Shown here piece by piece: positions 17,621 through 27,745 of a stretch of DNA of 64,000 bases. The stretch comes from Ramlibacter sp. (GTDB lineage: Bacteria; Pseudomonadota; Gammaproteobacteria; Burkholderiales; Burkholderiaceae_C). Both the position numbers and the translations under genes were made by a program. The DNA lies in NCBI RefSeq assembly GCF_029866045.1, contig NZ_JARXAB010000027.1:1-64000 (forward strand). The letters are read 5' to 3'. Every line of letters starts with the position of its first letter. The first letter of the stretch is position 1. Under the pieces are notes generated by a model. It had not been told where the DNA came from and ran no database searches. It saw only the letters and a list, made by a program, of their open reading frames with translations.

Positions 17621-17664
17621 CGAAAAAACGCTGCGGGGGTTTTATTCCGCGTGGACCAAATGAA

Positions 17665-17696
17665 GAAGGCCGGGGAGACCCCGGCCTTCGTCTTTG
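17665..17696. terminator. bidirectional-type terminator between the decarboxylase and fabI
   Basis: GAAGGCCGGGG, loop AGA, CCCCGGCCTTC (17665-17675 and 17679-17689): an 11-bp perfect stem, followed on the plus strand by GTCTTTGG and on the minus strand by ATTTGG. It separates two convergent genes. Confidence 0.85.
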
Positions 17697-17746
17697 GGTG
17701 TCCCGTCGTCGGGTTGCTTCGAAGGGGCGGTGGCGAATAGCCGCGC

Positions 17747-18541
17747 TTAGGCGCCGGCCGACTCGGCGATGCCGCCGACGACCTGGCTGAAGCCCCCATC
17801 GACATAGGTGATCTCAGCGCTGACGCCAGCCGCGAGGTCGGACAGCAGGAAGGCAGCCACATTGCCCACGTCGTCGATGGTCACATTGCGTCGGATCGGG
17901 GAGGTTTCGGCAACCACGCTCAGAATCTTGCCGAAGCCCTTGATACCGCTGGCTGCCAGCGTCTTGATCGGGCCGGCGCTGATGCCGTTGACCCGCATGC
18001 CCTTGGGTCCCAGGGACTCGGCCAGGTAGCGCACCGAGGCCTCGAGCGAGGCCTTGGCCAGGCCCATGGTGTTGTAGTTGGGAACGGTGCGGATGGCGCC
18101 CAGGTAGGTGAGGGTGAGCAGCGCCGACTTGTCGTTCAGGTGGGGCAGGGCGGCCTTGGCCATCGCCGGAAAGCTGTAGGCGCTGATGTCGTGGGCGATC
18201 TTGAAGCCCTCGCGTGAGAGGCCGTCCAAAAAGTCGCCGGCGATGGCCTCGCGCGGGGCGTAGCCGATAGCATGTACAAAACCGTCGAATTTCGGCCAGT
18301 GGGCCGTGAGATCGGTGAACAGCCTCTCGATCTGGGCGTCGTCCCCCACATCACAGTCGAACACCAGCTTGGAGCCAAAGTCGGCGGCGAATTCGGTGAT
18401 TCGGTCCTTGAAGCGCTCGCCCACGTAGCTGAAAGCCAGCTCGGCACCCTGGGCGTGGCAGGCCCGGGCAATGCCGTAGGCGATGGATCGGTTGGACAGA
18501 ACGCCCGTGATCAGCAGTTTCTTTCCTGTGAGGAAGCCCAT
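17747..18541 (-). CDS. fabI: enoyl-[acyl-carrier-protein] reductase (NADH)
   Basis: 264 aa from ATG 18541; the open frame upstream to 18661 overlaps the divergent yejA start. The FabI-type SDR start is [25 protein letters not shown], with AFSYVGERF and [11 protein letters not shown]. The active-site Y-x6-K is YNTMGLAK, and [13 protein letters not shown] is diagnostic. It catalyses the last step of each fatty-acid elongation round. The family is the target of triclosan and isoniazid-like inhibitors. It is divergent from yejA with only 38 bp between start codons, so their promoters overlap the coding ends. Confidence 0.97.
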   Translation of the reverse strand: MGFLTGKKLLITGVLSNRSIAYGIARACHAQGAELAFSYVGERFKDRITEFAADFGSKLVFDCDVGDDAQIERLFTDLTAHWPKFDGFVHAIGYAPREAIAGDFLDGLSREGFKIAHDISAYSFPAMAKAALPHLNDKSALLTLTYLGAIRTVPNYNTMGLAKASLEASVRYLAESLGPKGMRVNGISAGPIKTLAASGIKGFGKILSVVAETSPIRRNVTIDDVGNVAAFLLSDLAAGVSAEITYVDGGFSQVVGGIAESAGA

Positions 18542-18579
18542 GTTCTGTTCCGGTTGAAAAAAGTCGGCAGAATTGTCGC

Positions 18580-20424
18580 ATGCGAGCCTGGTACGTCCCG
18601 CCCACAGTGTCCCGACTTCTGACGGGTGTGCTCGTCGTCTGCCTCGTGTACTTGGGGGCATGGTCTGGCAACGCTCTGGCCGCCCATGCCTACGGCCAGT
18701 TCGGCGACATCAAATACCCGGCCGATTTCAGCCACTTCAGCTACGTCAACCCTCAAGCTCCCAAGGGTGGAGAGATCCGCCTGGTGCCGCCCACCCGGCC
18801 GACCAACTTCGACAAGTTCAATCCCTTCACCTTGAAGGGCACCGCTCCCTTCGGCATGGGTGACCTGATTTTCGAGACCCTCCTCATCGGGAACTCCGAC
18901 GAGCCCACCACCGGCTACGGCCTGCTGGCCGAGGATGTGAACGTGGCCGCCGACCGGCGCTCGGTCACTTTCCGGCTAAACCCGGCCGCACGCTTTCACG
19001 ACGGCAAGGCGGTCTTGGCGGCTGACGTGGTGCACACCTTCAAGACCCTCACCAGCAAGCTGGCGGCGCCTCAATTCCGGTCGATTTACGCCGAGGTGAA
19101 GGAGGCTGTGCTGGTGGACGAACGCACGGTGCGTTTTGACTTCGCCAGCCCCAACCCGGAATTGCCGCTGGTCGTGGGCAGCATGCCAGTGTTCAGCCGC
19201 GACTGGGGCGGGGGCAAGCCCTTCGACCAAATCGTGACCGAGCTGCCCATCGCCTCCGGTCCCTACCGCCTGGCCAGCCCCCGGATGGGGCGCGACGTGA
19301 CTTACGTGCGCGACCCCCAGTATTGGGGCCGCGACCTGGCAGTGCGTCGCGGTCTGTACAACTTTGACCGGGTCACTTACCGCATTTACCTGGACGAAAC
19401 CTCCCGCTTCGAGGGATTGAAGGCTGGCGAGTTCGACTTCATGCGGGAGTTCATCTCCCGCAACTGGGCACGGCAGTACACCGGCCGGGCCTTCGAGTCC
19501 GGCGAGCTGACCAAGCGCGCTTTCGAGAATCGCAACCCGGGTGACTTCCAGGGATATGTGTTCAACCTGCGTAAGCCCAAGCTGCAAGACCGGCGGGTGC
19601 GCGAGGCAATCGCCCTGGCCTTCGACTTCGAGTGGATGAACCGGCAGCTTTTTTATGGCCTGTATAAGCGGGCAGACAGCTACTTTCCGAACAGCGAGTT
19701 CAAAGCCGAAGGCCTGCCGGAGGGCGAGGAGCTGGCCCTGCTCGAGCCCTTGCGCGCCCAGCTTGCACCTGAGGTGTTAGGGCCTCTGCCCAAGGTCGCC
19801 TCCACTGCGCCACCGGCGAGCCTGCGGGACAACCTGCGCCGCGCCCAGACCTTGCTCGGCGAGGCCGGCTGGACCTACCGGGACGGTGCGTTGCGCAATG
19901 CCAAGGGCGAGGCCCTCACCCTCGAGTTTCTCTCTGATCAGCCCTCGCTGGTGCGGGTGGTGACGCCCTTCCAGAAGGCCCTGGAAAAACTCGGCATCCG
20001 GCTCACTTTCCGCTCGGTGGACTTCTCCCTCGCCAAGCAGAAGATGGACGCCTTCGACTTTGAGCTGACCTCGCTGCGCATTCCCGGCAGCAACTCGCCG
20101 GGCACGGAACTGGTTGAGCGCTGGGGGTCTGAGGCTGCGCGCACGCCAGGCTCGTCCAATATCTGGGGCATCGCCGACCCGGCAGTGGACGCCCTGATCC
20201 GCCAAGCCACCGCCGCCACCACCCGGGCGCAGCTGCGCACCACCTTGCGGGCGCTCGACCGGGTGCTGATGCACGGTCAATACTCGGTACCGCACTACTA
20301 CGGCAGCACCTTCCTCATCGGCTATCGGCCTGGCCGCTTTCAGCTGCCGCAGGGGGTGCCACCCTTTTACGACGCGCACCAGTGGGCAGTAGCCACCTGG
20401 TGGGCCGCGCCGGGCAATCGCTGA
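18580..20424 (+). CDS. yejA: peptide ABC transporter substrate-binding protein, YejA type (family 5)
   Basis: 614 aa. A signal peptide spans about residues 12-36 ([22 protein letters not shown]). The mature protein starts in the YejA style with [27 protein letters not shown], and has SBP_bac_5 features such as [35 protein letters not shown] and the C-terminal VPHYYGSTF. YejA captures oligopeptides in the periplasm; in enterobacteria YejABEF imports microcin C and peptide fragments. It is the first gene of yejABEF, with yejB starting 8 bp after its stop. Confidence 0.93.
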   Translation: MRAWYVPPTVSRLLTGVLVVCLVYLGAWSGNALAAHAYGQFGDIKYPADFSHFSYVNPQAPKGGEIRLVPPTRPTNFDKFNPFTLKGTAPFGMGDLIFETLLIGNSDEPTTGYGLLAEDVNVAADRRSVTFRLNPAARFHDGKAVLAADVVHTFKTLTSKLAAPQFRSIYAEVKEAVLVDERTVRFDFASPNPELPLVVGSMPVFSRDWGGGKPFDQIVTELPIASGPYRLASPRMGRDVTYVRDPQYWGRDLAVRRGLYNFDRVTYRIYLDETSRFEGLKAGEFDFMREFISRNWARQYTGRAFESGELTKRAFENRNPGDFQGYVFNLRKPKLQDRRVREAIALAFDFEWMNRQLFYGLYKRADSYFPNSEFKAEGLPEGEELALLEPLRAQLAPEVLGPLPKVASTAPPASLRDNLRRAQTLLGEAGWTYRDGALRNAKGEALTLEFLSDQPSLVRVVTPFQKALEKLGIRLTFRSVDFSLAKQKMDAFDFELTSLRIPGSNSPGTELVERWGSEAARTPGSSNIWGIADPAVDALIRQATAATTRAQLRTTLRALDRVLMHGQYSVPHYYGSTFLIGYRPGRFQLPQGVPPFYDAHQWAVATWWAAPGNR

Positions 20425-20432
20425 ATTTCGCC

Positions 20433-21467
20433 ATGGCCAGTTACATCTTCAAACGTCTGCTGCTGATGATTCCCACCCTACTGGGGGTGCTGCTGCTGAC
20501 CTTCATCGTGATCCAGTTCGTCCCCGGCGGGCCCGTTGAGCAAATGGTGGCCCAGCTGCAGGGGCGTGATGCAGGCGGGGAGGGCGCAGCCTCGTCGGGC
20601 GCGGGTTATCGCGGGCGGCAGGGCGTCGACGAGAAACGCATTGCCGAAATCCGCGCGCTCTACGGCTTTGACAAGCCGGCGCACGAGCGCTTTATCCAAA
20701 TGCTGGGTCAGTTCGCGCGCTTCGACCTGGGCAAGAGTTTTTACCAACACAAGGATGTGTGGACCTTGGTCAAGGAGAAACTGCCGGTCTCGGTCAGCCT
20801 AGGCCTGTGGACCTTTTTCCTTTCCTACCTGGTGGCCGTGCCCCTGGGCGTGGCCAAGGCGGTGCGGGCCGGCTCGCGCTTCGACCTGGTCACCACACTG
20901 ATGGTGCTGGTGGGGTATGCCATCCCGGGCTTTGTGCTGGGCGTGGCCCTCCTGGTGGTGTTTGGCGGGCAGCTGCAGTGGTTCCCGCTGCGGGGCCTCA
21001 CCTCGTCAAACTGGGAACAGCTCTCGCTTTTGGGGAAGGTGGTCGACTACCTGTGGCACATCGCGCTGCCAGTGACCGCCATGGTCTTTGGCAGCTTCGC
21101 GGTGACTGCCATGCTGACCAAGAATGCCTTTTTGGAGGAGATCCGCAAGCAGTACGTGCTGACCGCCCGCGCCAAGGGCCTCGACGAGCGCCGTGTGCTC
21201 TGGAAGCACGTGATGCGCAACGCACTCATTCCCATCGTCACCGGCTTTCCTGCCGCCTTCATCGGCGCCTTCTTCACCGGTTCGCTGCTGATCGAAACCC
21301 TGTTCTCGCTCGACGGCTTGGGCCTTCTGAGCTACGAGAGCGTGATCCGGCGCGACTATCCGGTGGTACTGGGTACCCTGTACCTGTTCACGCTGATCGG
21401 CCTGGTGACCAAGCTGATCAGCGACCTTTGCTACGTGTGGGTGGATCCGCGTGTCAAATTTGACTGA
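20433..21467 (+). CDS. yejB: microcin C/peptide ABC transporter permease YejB
   Basis: 344 aa from ATG 20433, 8 bp after the yejA stop. BPD_transp_1 permease starting MASYIFKRLLLMIPTLLGVLLLTF, with a large periplasmic loop carrying a Gly/Ala-rich stretch (about 45-65) and the EAA-loop segment LTARAKGLDERRVLWKHVMRNA. The C-terminus matches YejB (YPVVLGTLYLFTLIGLVTKL). It forms the transmembrane pore with YejE. Its end overlaps yejE by 17 bp. Confidence 0.95.
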   Translation: MASYIFKRLLLMIPTLLGVLLLTFIVIQFVPGGPVEQMVAQLQGRDAGGEGAASSGAGYRGRQGVDEKRIAEIRALYGFDKPAHERFIQMLGQFARFDLGKSFYQHKDVWTLVKEKLPVSVSLGLWTFFLSYLVAVPLGVAKAVRAGSRFDLVTTLMVLVGYAIPGFVLGVALLVVFGGQLQWFPLRGLTSSNWEQLSLLGKVVDYLWHIALPVTAMVFGSFAVTAMLTKNAFLEEIRKQYVLTARAKGLDERRVLWKHVMRNALIPIVTGFPAAFIGAFFTGSLLIETLFSLDGLGLLSYESVIRRDYPVVLGTLYLFTLIGLVTKLISDLCYVWVDPRVKFD

Positions 21468-22521
21468 GCCCATCTCCGCTGCCGCCTTGCCCCCCGTGCC
21501 GTTGAGCCCGGGGAGACGGGCATGGCAACGCTTCAGGCGAAATCGCCTGGGCTTTTTCAGCCTGCTGATTTTCAGCGTGATGGTGGTGGGCTGCCTGTTT
21601 GCCGAAGTGCTCTCCAACGACAAGCCACTGGTGGTGCACTACCAAGGCCAGTGGTACTTCCCGCTGGTGCAGGACTACCCGGAGTCCACCTTCGGCGGCG
21701 ACTTTCCCACCCCGGCCGACTACCTCGACCCGTTCATCCGCGACCGCATCACCGGCGGTGACAACTGGGCGATCTATCCGCCCAACCCCTACGGACCCAA
21801 GACACTCAACTACTTCGCCGACCTCCCTAACCCAGCCCGGCCCACCGCGGCGAATGTGTTCGGCACCGACGACCGCGGCCGGGACCTTCTGGCGCAGCTC
21901 ATTTATGGCTTTCGGGTGAGTGTGCTGTTTGGCCTGGCGCTCACCGCCATCGGCGTGTTGCTGGGGGTGCTCACTGGCGCCATCCAGGGATTTTTCGGCG
22001 GCAAGACGGATCTGGCCTTTCAGCGCTTCATCGAGATCTGGGGCTCGATGCCCGAGCTTTATTTGCTGATCATCTTCAGCGCGGTATTTGCGCCCAGCGT
22101 GGCCTTGCTGCTGGTGCTGCTCTCGCTCTTTGGCTGGATGGGGCTGTCCGACTATGTGCGGGCCGAGTTTCTCCGCAACCGGCAGATGGACTATGTACGC
22201 GCCGCGAGGGCGCTGGGCGTGAGCAATCTGCGCATCATGGTTCGGCACATCCTGCCCAACTCGATGACGCCAGTGGTGACCTTCCTGCCGTTTCGCATGA
22301 GTGCCGCCATCCTGGCCCTGACCTCGCTCGATTTTCTGGGTCTCGGGGTGCCGCCCGGCACGCCTTCGCTGGGTGAGCTCTTGAGTCAGGGCAAGGCCAA
22401 CATCGATGCCTGGTGGATCTCGCTGTCCACCTTCGCGGTGCTGGTGATGACGCTGCTCCTTCTGACCTTCATGGGCGATGCGCTGCGCGACGCGCTCGAC
22501 CCGCGAAAGGACCCGTCATGA
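21451..22521 (+). CDS. yejE: microcin C/peptide ABC transporter permease YejE
   Basis: 356 aa starting at GTG 21451 inside the end of yejB. BPD_transp_1 permease with the family-typical N-terminal R-x-x-R-F-R-R-N-R-L-G-F-F-S-L segment, a periplasmic insert containing PNPYGP, GTDDRGRDLLAQLIYGFRVS, and the EAA loop YVRAARALGVSNLRIMVRHILPNS. Its TGA overlaps the yejF ATG (ATGA), so expression of both is coupled. Confidence 0.95.
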   Translation: MSNLTEPISAAALPPVPLSPGRRAWQRFRRNRLGFFSLLIFSVMVVGCLFAEVLSNDKPLVVHYQGQWYFPLVQDYPESTFGGDFPTPADYLDPFIRDRITGGDNWAIYPPNPYGPKTLNYFADLPNPARPTAANVFGTDDRGRDLLAQLIYGFRVSVLFGLALTAIGVLLGVLTGAIQGFFGGKTDLAFQRFIEIWGSMPELYLLIIFSAVFAPSVALLLVLLSLFGWMGLSDYVRAEFLRNRQMDYVRAARALGVSNLRIMVRHILPNSMTPVVTFLPFRMSAAILALTSLDFLGLGVPPGTPSLGELLSQGKANIDAWWISLSTFAVLVMTLLLLTFMGDALRDALDPRKDPS

Positions 22522-24188
22522 GCCCGCCGCGCGCCGAAACCCGCATGGCGTCCGCCCCAGGCGAGTGGGTCGCTGGCGAGGAGCCGCTTCTGCAGGTGCG
22601 CGGCCTGACGGTGGCCTTCGGCGGCAAGTCGGTGGTGCAGGGGATCGACTTCACCATCGCCGCTGGCGAGAAGTTGGCCCTGGTGGGCGAATCAGGCTCT
22701 GGAAAGACGGTGAGCGCCCTGGCCCTGCTGCGACTCGCGCAGGGCGCCCAGCTTGGCGGTCAGGCCTGGCTGGCTGGACGCGGGCCGGGCGCAGCCCCCT
22801 GCGACCTGCTCCAGTGCACCGAGCACGACATGCTGGGCCTGCGCGGTGGTGACATCGCGATGATCTTCCAGGAGCCGATGACCGCGCTCAACCCGCTGTT
22901 TTCCATTGGCGACCAGGTGGCCGAAGTGCTCGAGCTCAAGCAGGGTCTGTCACGCCGGCAGGCCTGGAGCGATGCGGTGGCCATGCTCGCAGCCACCGGC
23001 ATCCCTGATCCCGCACAGCGCGCCCAATCCTTCCCACACCAACTCTCCGGCGGGCAGCGCCAGCGGGCCATGATCGCCATGGCCCTCGCCTGCCGCCCAC
23101 GCCTGCTGCTGGCGGACGAACCGACCACCGCCTTGGATGTCTCCTTGCGCGGGCAGATTCTGGACCTGCTATCCGACCTGCAGCGTCAAACCGGCATGGC
23201 GGTGCTGCTCATCACCCACGACTTGAACCTGGTGCGCCGCTTTGCCGACCGGGTGGCGGTGATGGAGCAAGGGCATCTAGTGGAGCAAGGTCCGGTCGGC
23301 GATATGCTGGCCTGGCCCCAGCACCCCTACACCCAGCGGCTGGTGGCCAGCCGTCCGAGCCGCGAGCTCGACGAGACCCCGCTGCCGGCGGGAGCACCCT
23401 CGCTGGTAAAGGGGCAAGACTTGTCCGTCGCCTATCCGGTACGCCTGCCCGGCCTGCGCGGCTGGTTTCGCAAAGGCGAGTTCGTGGCGGTGACGGGGGC
23501 CTCCTTTCGGGTCATGCCCGGACGGACCTTGGGCCTGGTGGGCGAGTCGGGCTCGGGCAAGTCCACCCTGGCCCTGGCGGCCTTGGGCCTGCAGCCTTAC
23601 CGGGGTGAGCTGCACCTGGGGGAGGCCCATTGGGGGCGGGGCCGCGCTTCTGACCTGGCCCTGCGCCGGCGGGTGCAGGTGGTGTTTCAGGACCCGTTCT
23701 CTTCGCTGTCACCGCGGATGACGGTGGAGGAGATCGTGGGCGAGGGCCTGCGGGTGCATGAGCCCGCTCTGGACGCCGAAGGCCGCCGTACCCGGGTGCG
23801 CGATGCGCTGGCCGAGGTGGGTCTGGACGAGGCCCGCTTTCCGGGCCTGCTCGGTCGCTACCCGCATGAGTTTTCAGGCGGCCAACGGCAACGCCTGGCG
23901 ATTGCCCGCGCGCTCATCGTGCAGCCGGAGCTGCTGGTGCTCGATGAGCCGACCAGCGCGCTGGACGTCACCATCCAGCAGCAGGTGCTGGCGCTGCTGC
24001 AGCGCCTTCAACGCGAAAAAGGCCTCGCCTACCTGCTGATCACCCACGATGTGGAGGTGGTCCGCGCCATGGCGCATGAGGTGCTCGTGATGAAAGACGG
24101 CCACATCGTCGAGAGCGGCCCGGTGGGCGAGGTGCTGGGCGCACCGCGGGAGGCGTACACCCGCGCGCTGGTGGCGGCGGCCAGCTGA
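22518..24188 (+). CDS. yejF: peptide ABC transporter ATP-binding protein YejF (two fused NBDs)
   Basis: 556 aa from ATG 22518 overlapping the yejE stop. There are two complete nucleotide-binding domains. The first has Walker A GESGSGKT, signature LSGGQRQR and Walker B LLLADEPT. The second has GESGSGKST, FSGGQRQR and LLVLDEPT. Each is followed by an ITHD switch His. The fused double-NBD layout is typical of YejF. It energises uptake through YejB/YejE. It is the last gene of the operon. Confidence 0.95.
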   Translation: MSPPRAETRMASAPGEWVAGEEPLLQVRGLTVAFGGKSVVQGIDFTIAAGEKLALVGESGSGKTVSALALLRLAQGAQLGGQAWLAGRGPGAAPCDLLQCTEHDMLGLRGGDIAMIFQEPMTALNPLFSIGDQVAEVLELKQGLSRRQAWSDAVAMLAATGIPDPAQRAQSFPHQLSGGQRQRAMIAMALACRPRLLLADEPTTALDVSLRGQILDLLSDLQRQTGMAVLLITHDLNLVRRFADRVAVMEQGHLVEQGPVGDMLAWPQHPYTQRLVASRPSRELDETPLPAGAPSLVKGQDLSVAYPVRLPGLRGWFRKGEFVAVTGASFRVMPGRTLGLVGESGSGKSTLALAALGLQPYRGELHLGEAHWGRGRASDLALRRRVQVVFQDPFSSLSPRMTVEEIVGEGLRVHEPALDAEGRRTRVRDALAEVGLDEARFPGLLGRYPHEFSGGQRQRLAIARALIVQPELLVLDEPTSALDVTIQQQVLALLQRLQREKGLAYLLITHDVEVVRAMAHEVLVMKDGHIVESGPVGEVLGAPREAYTRALVAAAS

Positions 24189-24237
24189 AAAACGGGCGAG
24201 CGATTCATCCGCGTGAATGCACGCCTCGCTCCAGTCC

Positions 24238-25365
24238 TTAGTCAACCTTGAGCAGGGTGTAATCGAAGCGAACATCCGCGGGATCGACGGTGGCCCGGCC
24301 GGTGGGGCTGATACGGGCTTCGACCTGCCAGTGAACAAAGCTTTGCTCGGTATCCAGGAAGACCGGGTCATACCCTCCCGAGGGGTCGGTGACTGCGACG
24401 GACGTGAAGCCCTTGCCCTCGCGCATGCAATTGAGGTCAATGCGGTCGTCTTCTCCCTCTGCGCCGAGCAGAACTAGAACGCCCACGCGTTCCCCGCCCA
24501 CGGGCGACACGCGCGACCCGTTGCTGAAGGACCGGGACAAGGTGGAGTCGCCCCCGATCACCGTTTCCGCGTAGGCCAGTTCGGTTTGGGCCATGAGACT
24601 GCAAAGCCGCAGCAGACGTGCTGGAGAGGTCCCCAGGGCCTGGGCGAGCTGGGCCACCGGGGCCGCGTTTTGGCCGCGCCGCAGGTCAAACGTCCGCGCT
24701 TCGCCCGTCGCCTGCTCAATCAGCCGGGCGTGGCCGTCAGAGGCCACGCGCAATTTGTGCATCACACCGGTGGGGGACTGGAAGCTGATATCCCATGCGC
24801 GATGCCAGTCCTTCATGGCTTGGACGGGCAAGTCGGCGGTGGAGGCGGGCTGGCTGACCATCGCAACATTGCATTGGGACAGGGTGAGGTTGAGCCCTCG
24901 CTCCATGGCTGCGCCGATGTTCGCGCGGTCCCGGGCCAAGGCCTGCTCCCCCATCAAGCGGGCTTCATGACGCTGGGGAGCCGTCACCTGCCGCGTGGCA
25001 AATGTGGCGAATTCGATGGCGCTCGACGCCGTAGAGTTTGACGCCGTGGCTCGCGAGGGGGATGGGCTGGCAGGGGTGGACCTGGCTGGAGAGAGGGTCT
25101 GAAGGAGGCGGCTCCAATGACTCGAGGAGGAGGGGGATCGACTGGCGGACGGCTCGGCGGTGGCTGCGGGGGCGGTCTGGACCTGGCGAGTGCCCAAGCG
25201 GCTAAATTTCGCGGACATCCACGCTTTTGCGCTGGCGAAGATGCCCAGGCTGTGCCGGCTGGGGGCTGTGGGTGGCGGGGGAGAGGAGGCTTTGTCTGCC
25301 TGTGGGGTGGCCTCGTGCCAACGGACGGGGGTTTTGTTGCGGCTGTGGGATGTCTTGGGTTGCAT
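24238..25365 (-). CDS. hypothetical protein with long Ser/Pro-rich N-terminus
   Basis: 375 aa from ATG 25365, chosen because AAGGAG sits 7 nt upstream. I do not recognise the family. Residues 1-135 are low-complexity and rich in Ser, Pro, Thr, Ala, Arg and His, likely disordered, with no hydrophobic signal peptide. From about residue 135 the composition becomes globular: helix QALARDRANIGAAMERGL, then WDISFQSPTGVMHKLRVASDGHARLIEQ, and a C-terminal region ending in FDYTLLKVD. A disordered polar N-terminus without a Sec signal is also seen in type III secreted effectors. However, no secretion genes or PIP-box promoter are in the window. It is isolated between yejF and the rimP leader. Confidence 0.65.
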   Translation of the reverse strand: MQPKTSHSRNKTPVRWHEATPQADKASSPPPPTAPSRHSLGIFASAKAWMSAKFSRLGTRQVQTAPAATAEPSASRSPSSSSHWSRLLQTLSPARSTPASPSPSRATASNSTASSAIEFATFATRQVTAPQRHEARLMGEQALARDRANIGAAMERGLNLTLSQCNVAMVSQPASTADLPVQAMKDWHRAWDISFQSPTGVMHKLRVASDGHARLIEQATGEARTFDLRRGQNAAPVAQLAQALGTSPARLLRLCSLMAQTELAYAETVIGGDSTLSRSFSNGSRVSPVGGERVGVLVLLGAEGEDDRIDLNCMREGKGFTSVAVTDPSGGYDPVFLDTEQSFVHWQVEARISPTGRATVDPADVRFDYTLLKVD

Positions 25366-25554
25366 GTGAGCTCCTTGGAAAACGTGGCCAGTTCGTGGCT
25401 GCCGGTACGGGGCGGTTCCAGGACCGCTGGGGCGAAAAAATGCATACAAAGGAATTGCCCGAGACACCCTGCGCCACCCGAGCCAGCGGACGCGGCCCAG
25501 CCCTCACACGGCTTGACATCGCGGGTTGCGATGGGAAAACAGGCCAAAACGCAT

Positions 25555-25560
25555 TACAAT
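25555..25560 (+). promoter_or_regulatory. probable -10 of the rimP-nusA-infB operon
   Basis: TACAAT at 25555-25560 is a near-consensus -10 located about 100 bp before the rimP start. Transcription would begin near 25567, just before the leader terminator. Upstream hexamers are weak at canonical spacing (TGGGAA at 25532-25537). A TTGACA at 25513-25518 is too far away to pair with it. Confidence 0.45.
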
Positions 25561-25576
25561 GCGGCTCTTCGACCAA

Positions 25577-25608
25577 AACGGGCGGGTACCAACCGCCCGT
25601 TTTTTTTG
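25577..25608 (+). terminator. intrinsic terminator in the rimP leader, candidate attenuator
   Basis: AACGGGCGG, loop GTACCAA, CCGCCCGTT, followed by an unbroken T-run (T8 in all): a complete intrinsic terminator only 50 bp before the rimP ATG and about 10-20 nt after the likely transcription start. The only upstream gene on the plus strand ends more than 1.3 kb away and the adjacent gene is on the minus strand, so it is unlikely to be the end of an upstream operon. Premature termination controlling rimP-nusA-infB is the simplest reading. Confidence 0.8.
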
Positions 25609-25656
25609 GCCGATCGCTTTTGAACCGACAGACAACAGACACACTCGATCCAACGG

Positions 25657-26229
25657 ATGGCCCTACAGGACCTCGCCCTTTCTACCGTGACCGGTCTCGG
25701 TTACGAACTCGTGGAGCTTGAGCGCTCTGCAGGGGGCCTGCTTCGCGTGACCATCGACCTGCCCTGGACACCGGGCAGTGAGGCCCTGGTGACGGTGGAA
25801 GATTGTGAGAAGGTCAACCGCCAGCTGCAGTTCGCGCTGGAAGTCGAAGGCATTGAATACAAGCGCCTGGAGATTTCGTCTCCAGGTATTGACCGGCCCC
25901 TGCGTAGCGAACGCGAGTTCGAGCGCTTCGCAGGCGAGCTGGTAGACATCACCCTCAAGGCGCCTTTGGGCGCTGCGGCCGCCGGCTCCTCGGTGTCTGC
26001 CAACCGCAAGAAGTTTCGCGGCACGCTCGAGCGTGCAGAGGCTGGCGGCTGGCAAATCACCTGGAGCGACGAGCCGCCGCCCAAGCCGGGTCAGAAGGTG
26101 AGCAAAAAGAAGGCGCCGGTGCCGCTTCAGGTCTTGGGGTTCCAGCTCGACGAGCTGCGAGAGGCCCGCCTGGCGCCGGTGGTCGATTTCAAAGGGCGTG
26201 CGCCCAAGTCAGTTGCAGGAGAGTCGTGA
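25657..26229 (+). CDS. rimP: ribosome maturation factor RimP
   Basis: 190 aa. The family N-terminus is seen as [27 protein letters not shown], followed by [20 protein letters not shown] and the signature [21 protein letters not shown] basic Lys/Pro-rich insert (about 145-160) is typical of betaproteobacterial RimP. It is needed for 30S subunit maturation. It starts the rimP-nusA-infB operon; its stop overlaps an in-frame GTG of nusA. Confidence 0.95.
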   Translation: MALQDLALSTVTGLGYELVELERSAGGLLRVTIDLPWTPGSEALVTVEDCEKVNRQLQFALEVEGIEYKRLEISSPGIDRPLRSEREFERFAGELVDITLKAPLGAAAAGSSVSANRKKFRGTLERAEAGGWQITWSDEPPPKPGQKVSKKKAPVPLQVLGFQLDELREARLAPVVDFKGRAPKSVAGES

Positions 26230-26231
26230 AC

Positions 26232-27722
26232 ATGAACCGCGAAATGTTGATGCTGGTCGATGCCATCTCGCGCGAGAAGAACGTCGAGCGTGACGTCGTC
26301 TTCGGCGCTGTCGAACTGGCACTGGCCCAGGCCACCAAAAAGCTGTACCAGGGTGAAGTAGATATCCGTGTGTCGATGGACCGCGACAGCGGCGACTACG
26401 AAACTTTCCGCCGCTGGCTGGTGGTGCCCGACGATCAGGGCCTGCAAAATCCCGACGCCGAAGAGTTGCTGATGGATGCCAGCGACCGTGTGGCCGATGT
26501 CGAGGTGGGTGACTTCATCGAAGAGCCGATCGAATCGCTGCCCATCGGCCGCATCGGCGCCATGGCCGCCAAGCAGGTCATCTTGCAGAAGATCCGCGAC
26601 GCCGAGCGCGAAATGCTGCTGAACGACTTCATGTCGCGTGGCGAGAAGATTTTTGTCGGTACCGTCAAGCGCCTCGACAAGGGCGACATCATCGTCGAGA
26701 GCGGCCGCGTCGAAGGCCGGCTGCGCCGCTCCGAGATGATCGCCAAGGAAAACCTGCGCAGCGGCGACCGGGTCCGCGCCATGATCATGGAGGTGGACCT
26801 CACCCTTCGCGGCGCGCCCATCATCCTTTCGCGCTCCGCCCCCGAGTTCATGATCGAGTTGTTCCGCCAGGAAGTGCCCGAAATCGAGCAGGGCCTGCTC
26901 GAGATCAAGAGCTGCGCCCGTGATTCCGGCAGCCGCGCCAAGATCGCGGTACTGTCCCACGACAAGCGAGTCGACCCGATCGGCACCTGCGTGGGCGTGC
27001 GTGGCTCGCGCGTCAACGCGGTGACCAACGAGCTCGCCGGTGAGCGGGTCGACATCGTGCTGTGGTCCGAAGACCCGGCCCAATTTGTGATCGGCGCCCT
27101 GGCGCCGGCCAACGTAAGCTCCATCGTGGTGGACGAAGAAAAGCATGCGATGGACGTGGTGGTTGACGAGGAAAACCTCGCCATCGCCATCGGTCGCGGC
27201 GGTCAGAACGTGCGCCTGGCGTCCGAGCTAACCGGCTGGAAGATCAACATCATGGACGCCAATGAGTCGGCGCAAAAGCAGGCGGAAGAAACCACCACCC
27301 TGCGCGCCCTCTTCATGGAAAAGCTCGACGTCGACGAGGAAATCTCCGACATCCTGATTTCCGAAGGCTTCACCAGCCTGGAAGAAGTAGCCTACGTGCC
27401 CATTCAGGAAATGCTCGAGATCGAATCCTTCGACGAAGACACCGTCAATGAGCTGCGCGCCCGCGCCAAAGACGCCTTGCTCACGATGGAGATCGCCCGC
27501 GAGGAGAGCGTCGAGGAAGTGTCGCAAGACCTGCGCACCCTCGAAGGTCTGAGCCCGGAGCTCATCGCACAGCTCGCCGATGGCGGTGTGCACACCCGAG
27601 ACGAGCTGGCCGATTTGGCTGTCGACGAACTCACCGAAATCACCGGCCAGTCCACTGAGGACGCCACGGCCCTGATCATGAAGGCCCGCGAACACTGGTT
27701 CACCAGTGCGGCCTCGCAATGA
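26232..27722 (+). CDS. nusA: transcription termination/antitermination protein NusA
   Basis: 496 aa from ATG 26232 (GGAGAG upstream); a GTG at 26226 is an alternative. The NusA N-domain [18 protein letters not shown] is followed by the S1 domain ([22 protein letters not shown]), two KH domains ([14 protein letters not shown] and [20 protein letters not shown]) and two C-terminal acidic AR repeats (residues about 365-490). NusA binds RNA polymerase and modulates pausing, termination and antitermination. Its place after rimP and before infB is conserved. Confidence 0.98.
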   Translation: MNREMLMLVDAISREKNVERDVVFGAVELALAQATKKLYQGEVDIRVSMDRDSGDYETFRRWLVVPDDQGLQNPDAEELLMDASDRVADVEVGDFIEEPIESLPIGRIGAMAAKQVILQKIRDAEREMLLNDFMSRGEKIFVGTVKRLDKGDIIVESGRVEGRLRRSEMIAKENLRSGDRVRAMIMEVDLTLRGAPIILSRSAPEFMIELFRQEVPEIEQGLLEIKSCARDSGSRAKIAVLSHDKRVDPIGTCVGVRGSRVNAVTNELAGERVDIVLWSEDPAQFVIGALAPANVSSIVVDEEKHAMDVVVDEENLAIAIGRGGQNVRLASELTGWKINIMDANESAQKQAEETTTLRALFMEKLDVDEEISDILISEGFTSLEEVAYVPIQEMLEIESFDEDTVNELRARAKDALLTMEIAREESVEEVSQDLRTLEGLSPELIAQLADGGVHTRDELADLAVDELTEITGQSTEDATALIMKAREHWFTSAASQ

Positions 27723-27745
27723 CATGATGGGAGGCCACAAAACAT

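Noticed and set aside
25513-25518. TTGACA as -35 of the rimP promoter
   Set aside because: It lies 36 bp before the TACAAT box, far outside the 16-18 bp range, and no other -10 fits it.
25366-25560. PIP-box type promoter for the Ser/Pro-rich protein
   Set aside because: Only one TTCG-type half-site is present on the minus strand; the second at the required spacing is missing.
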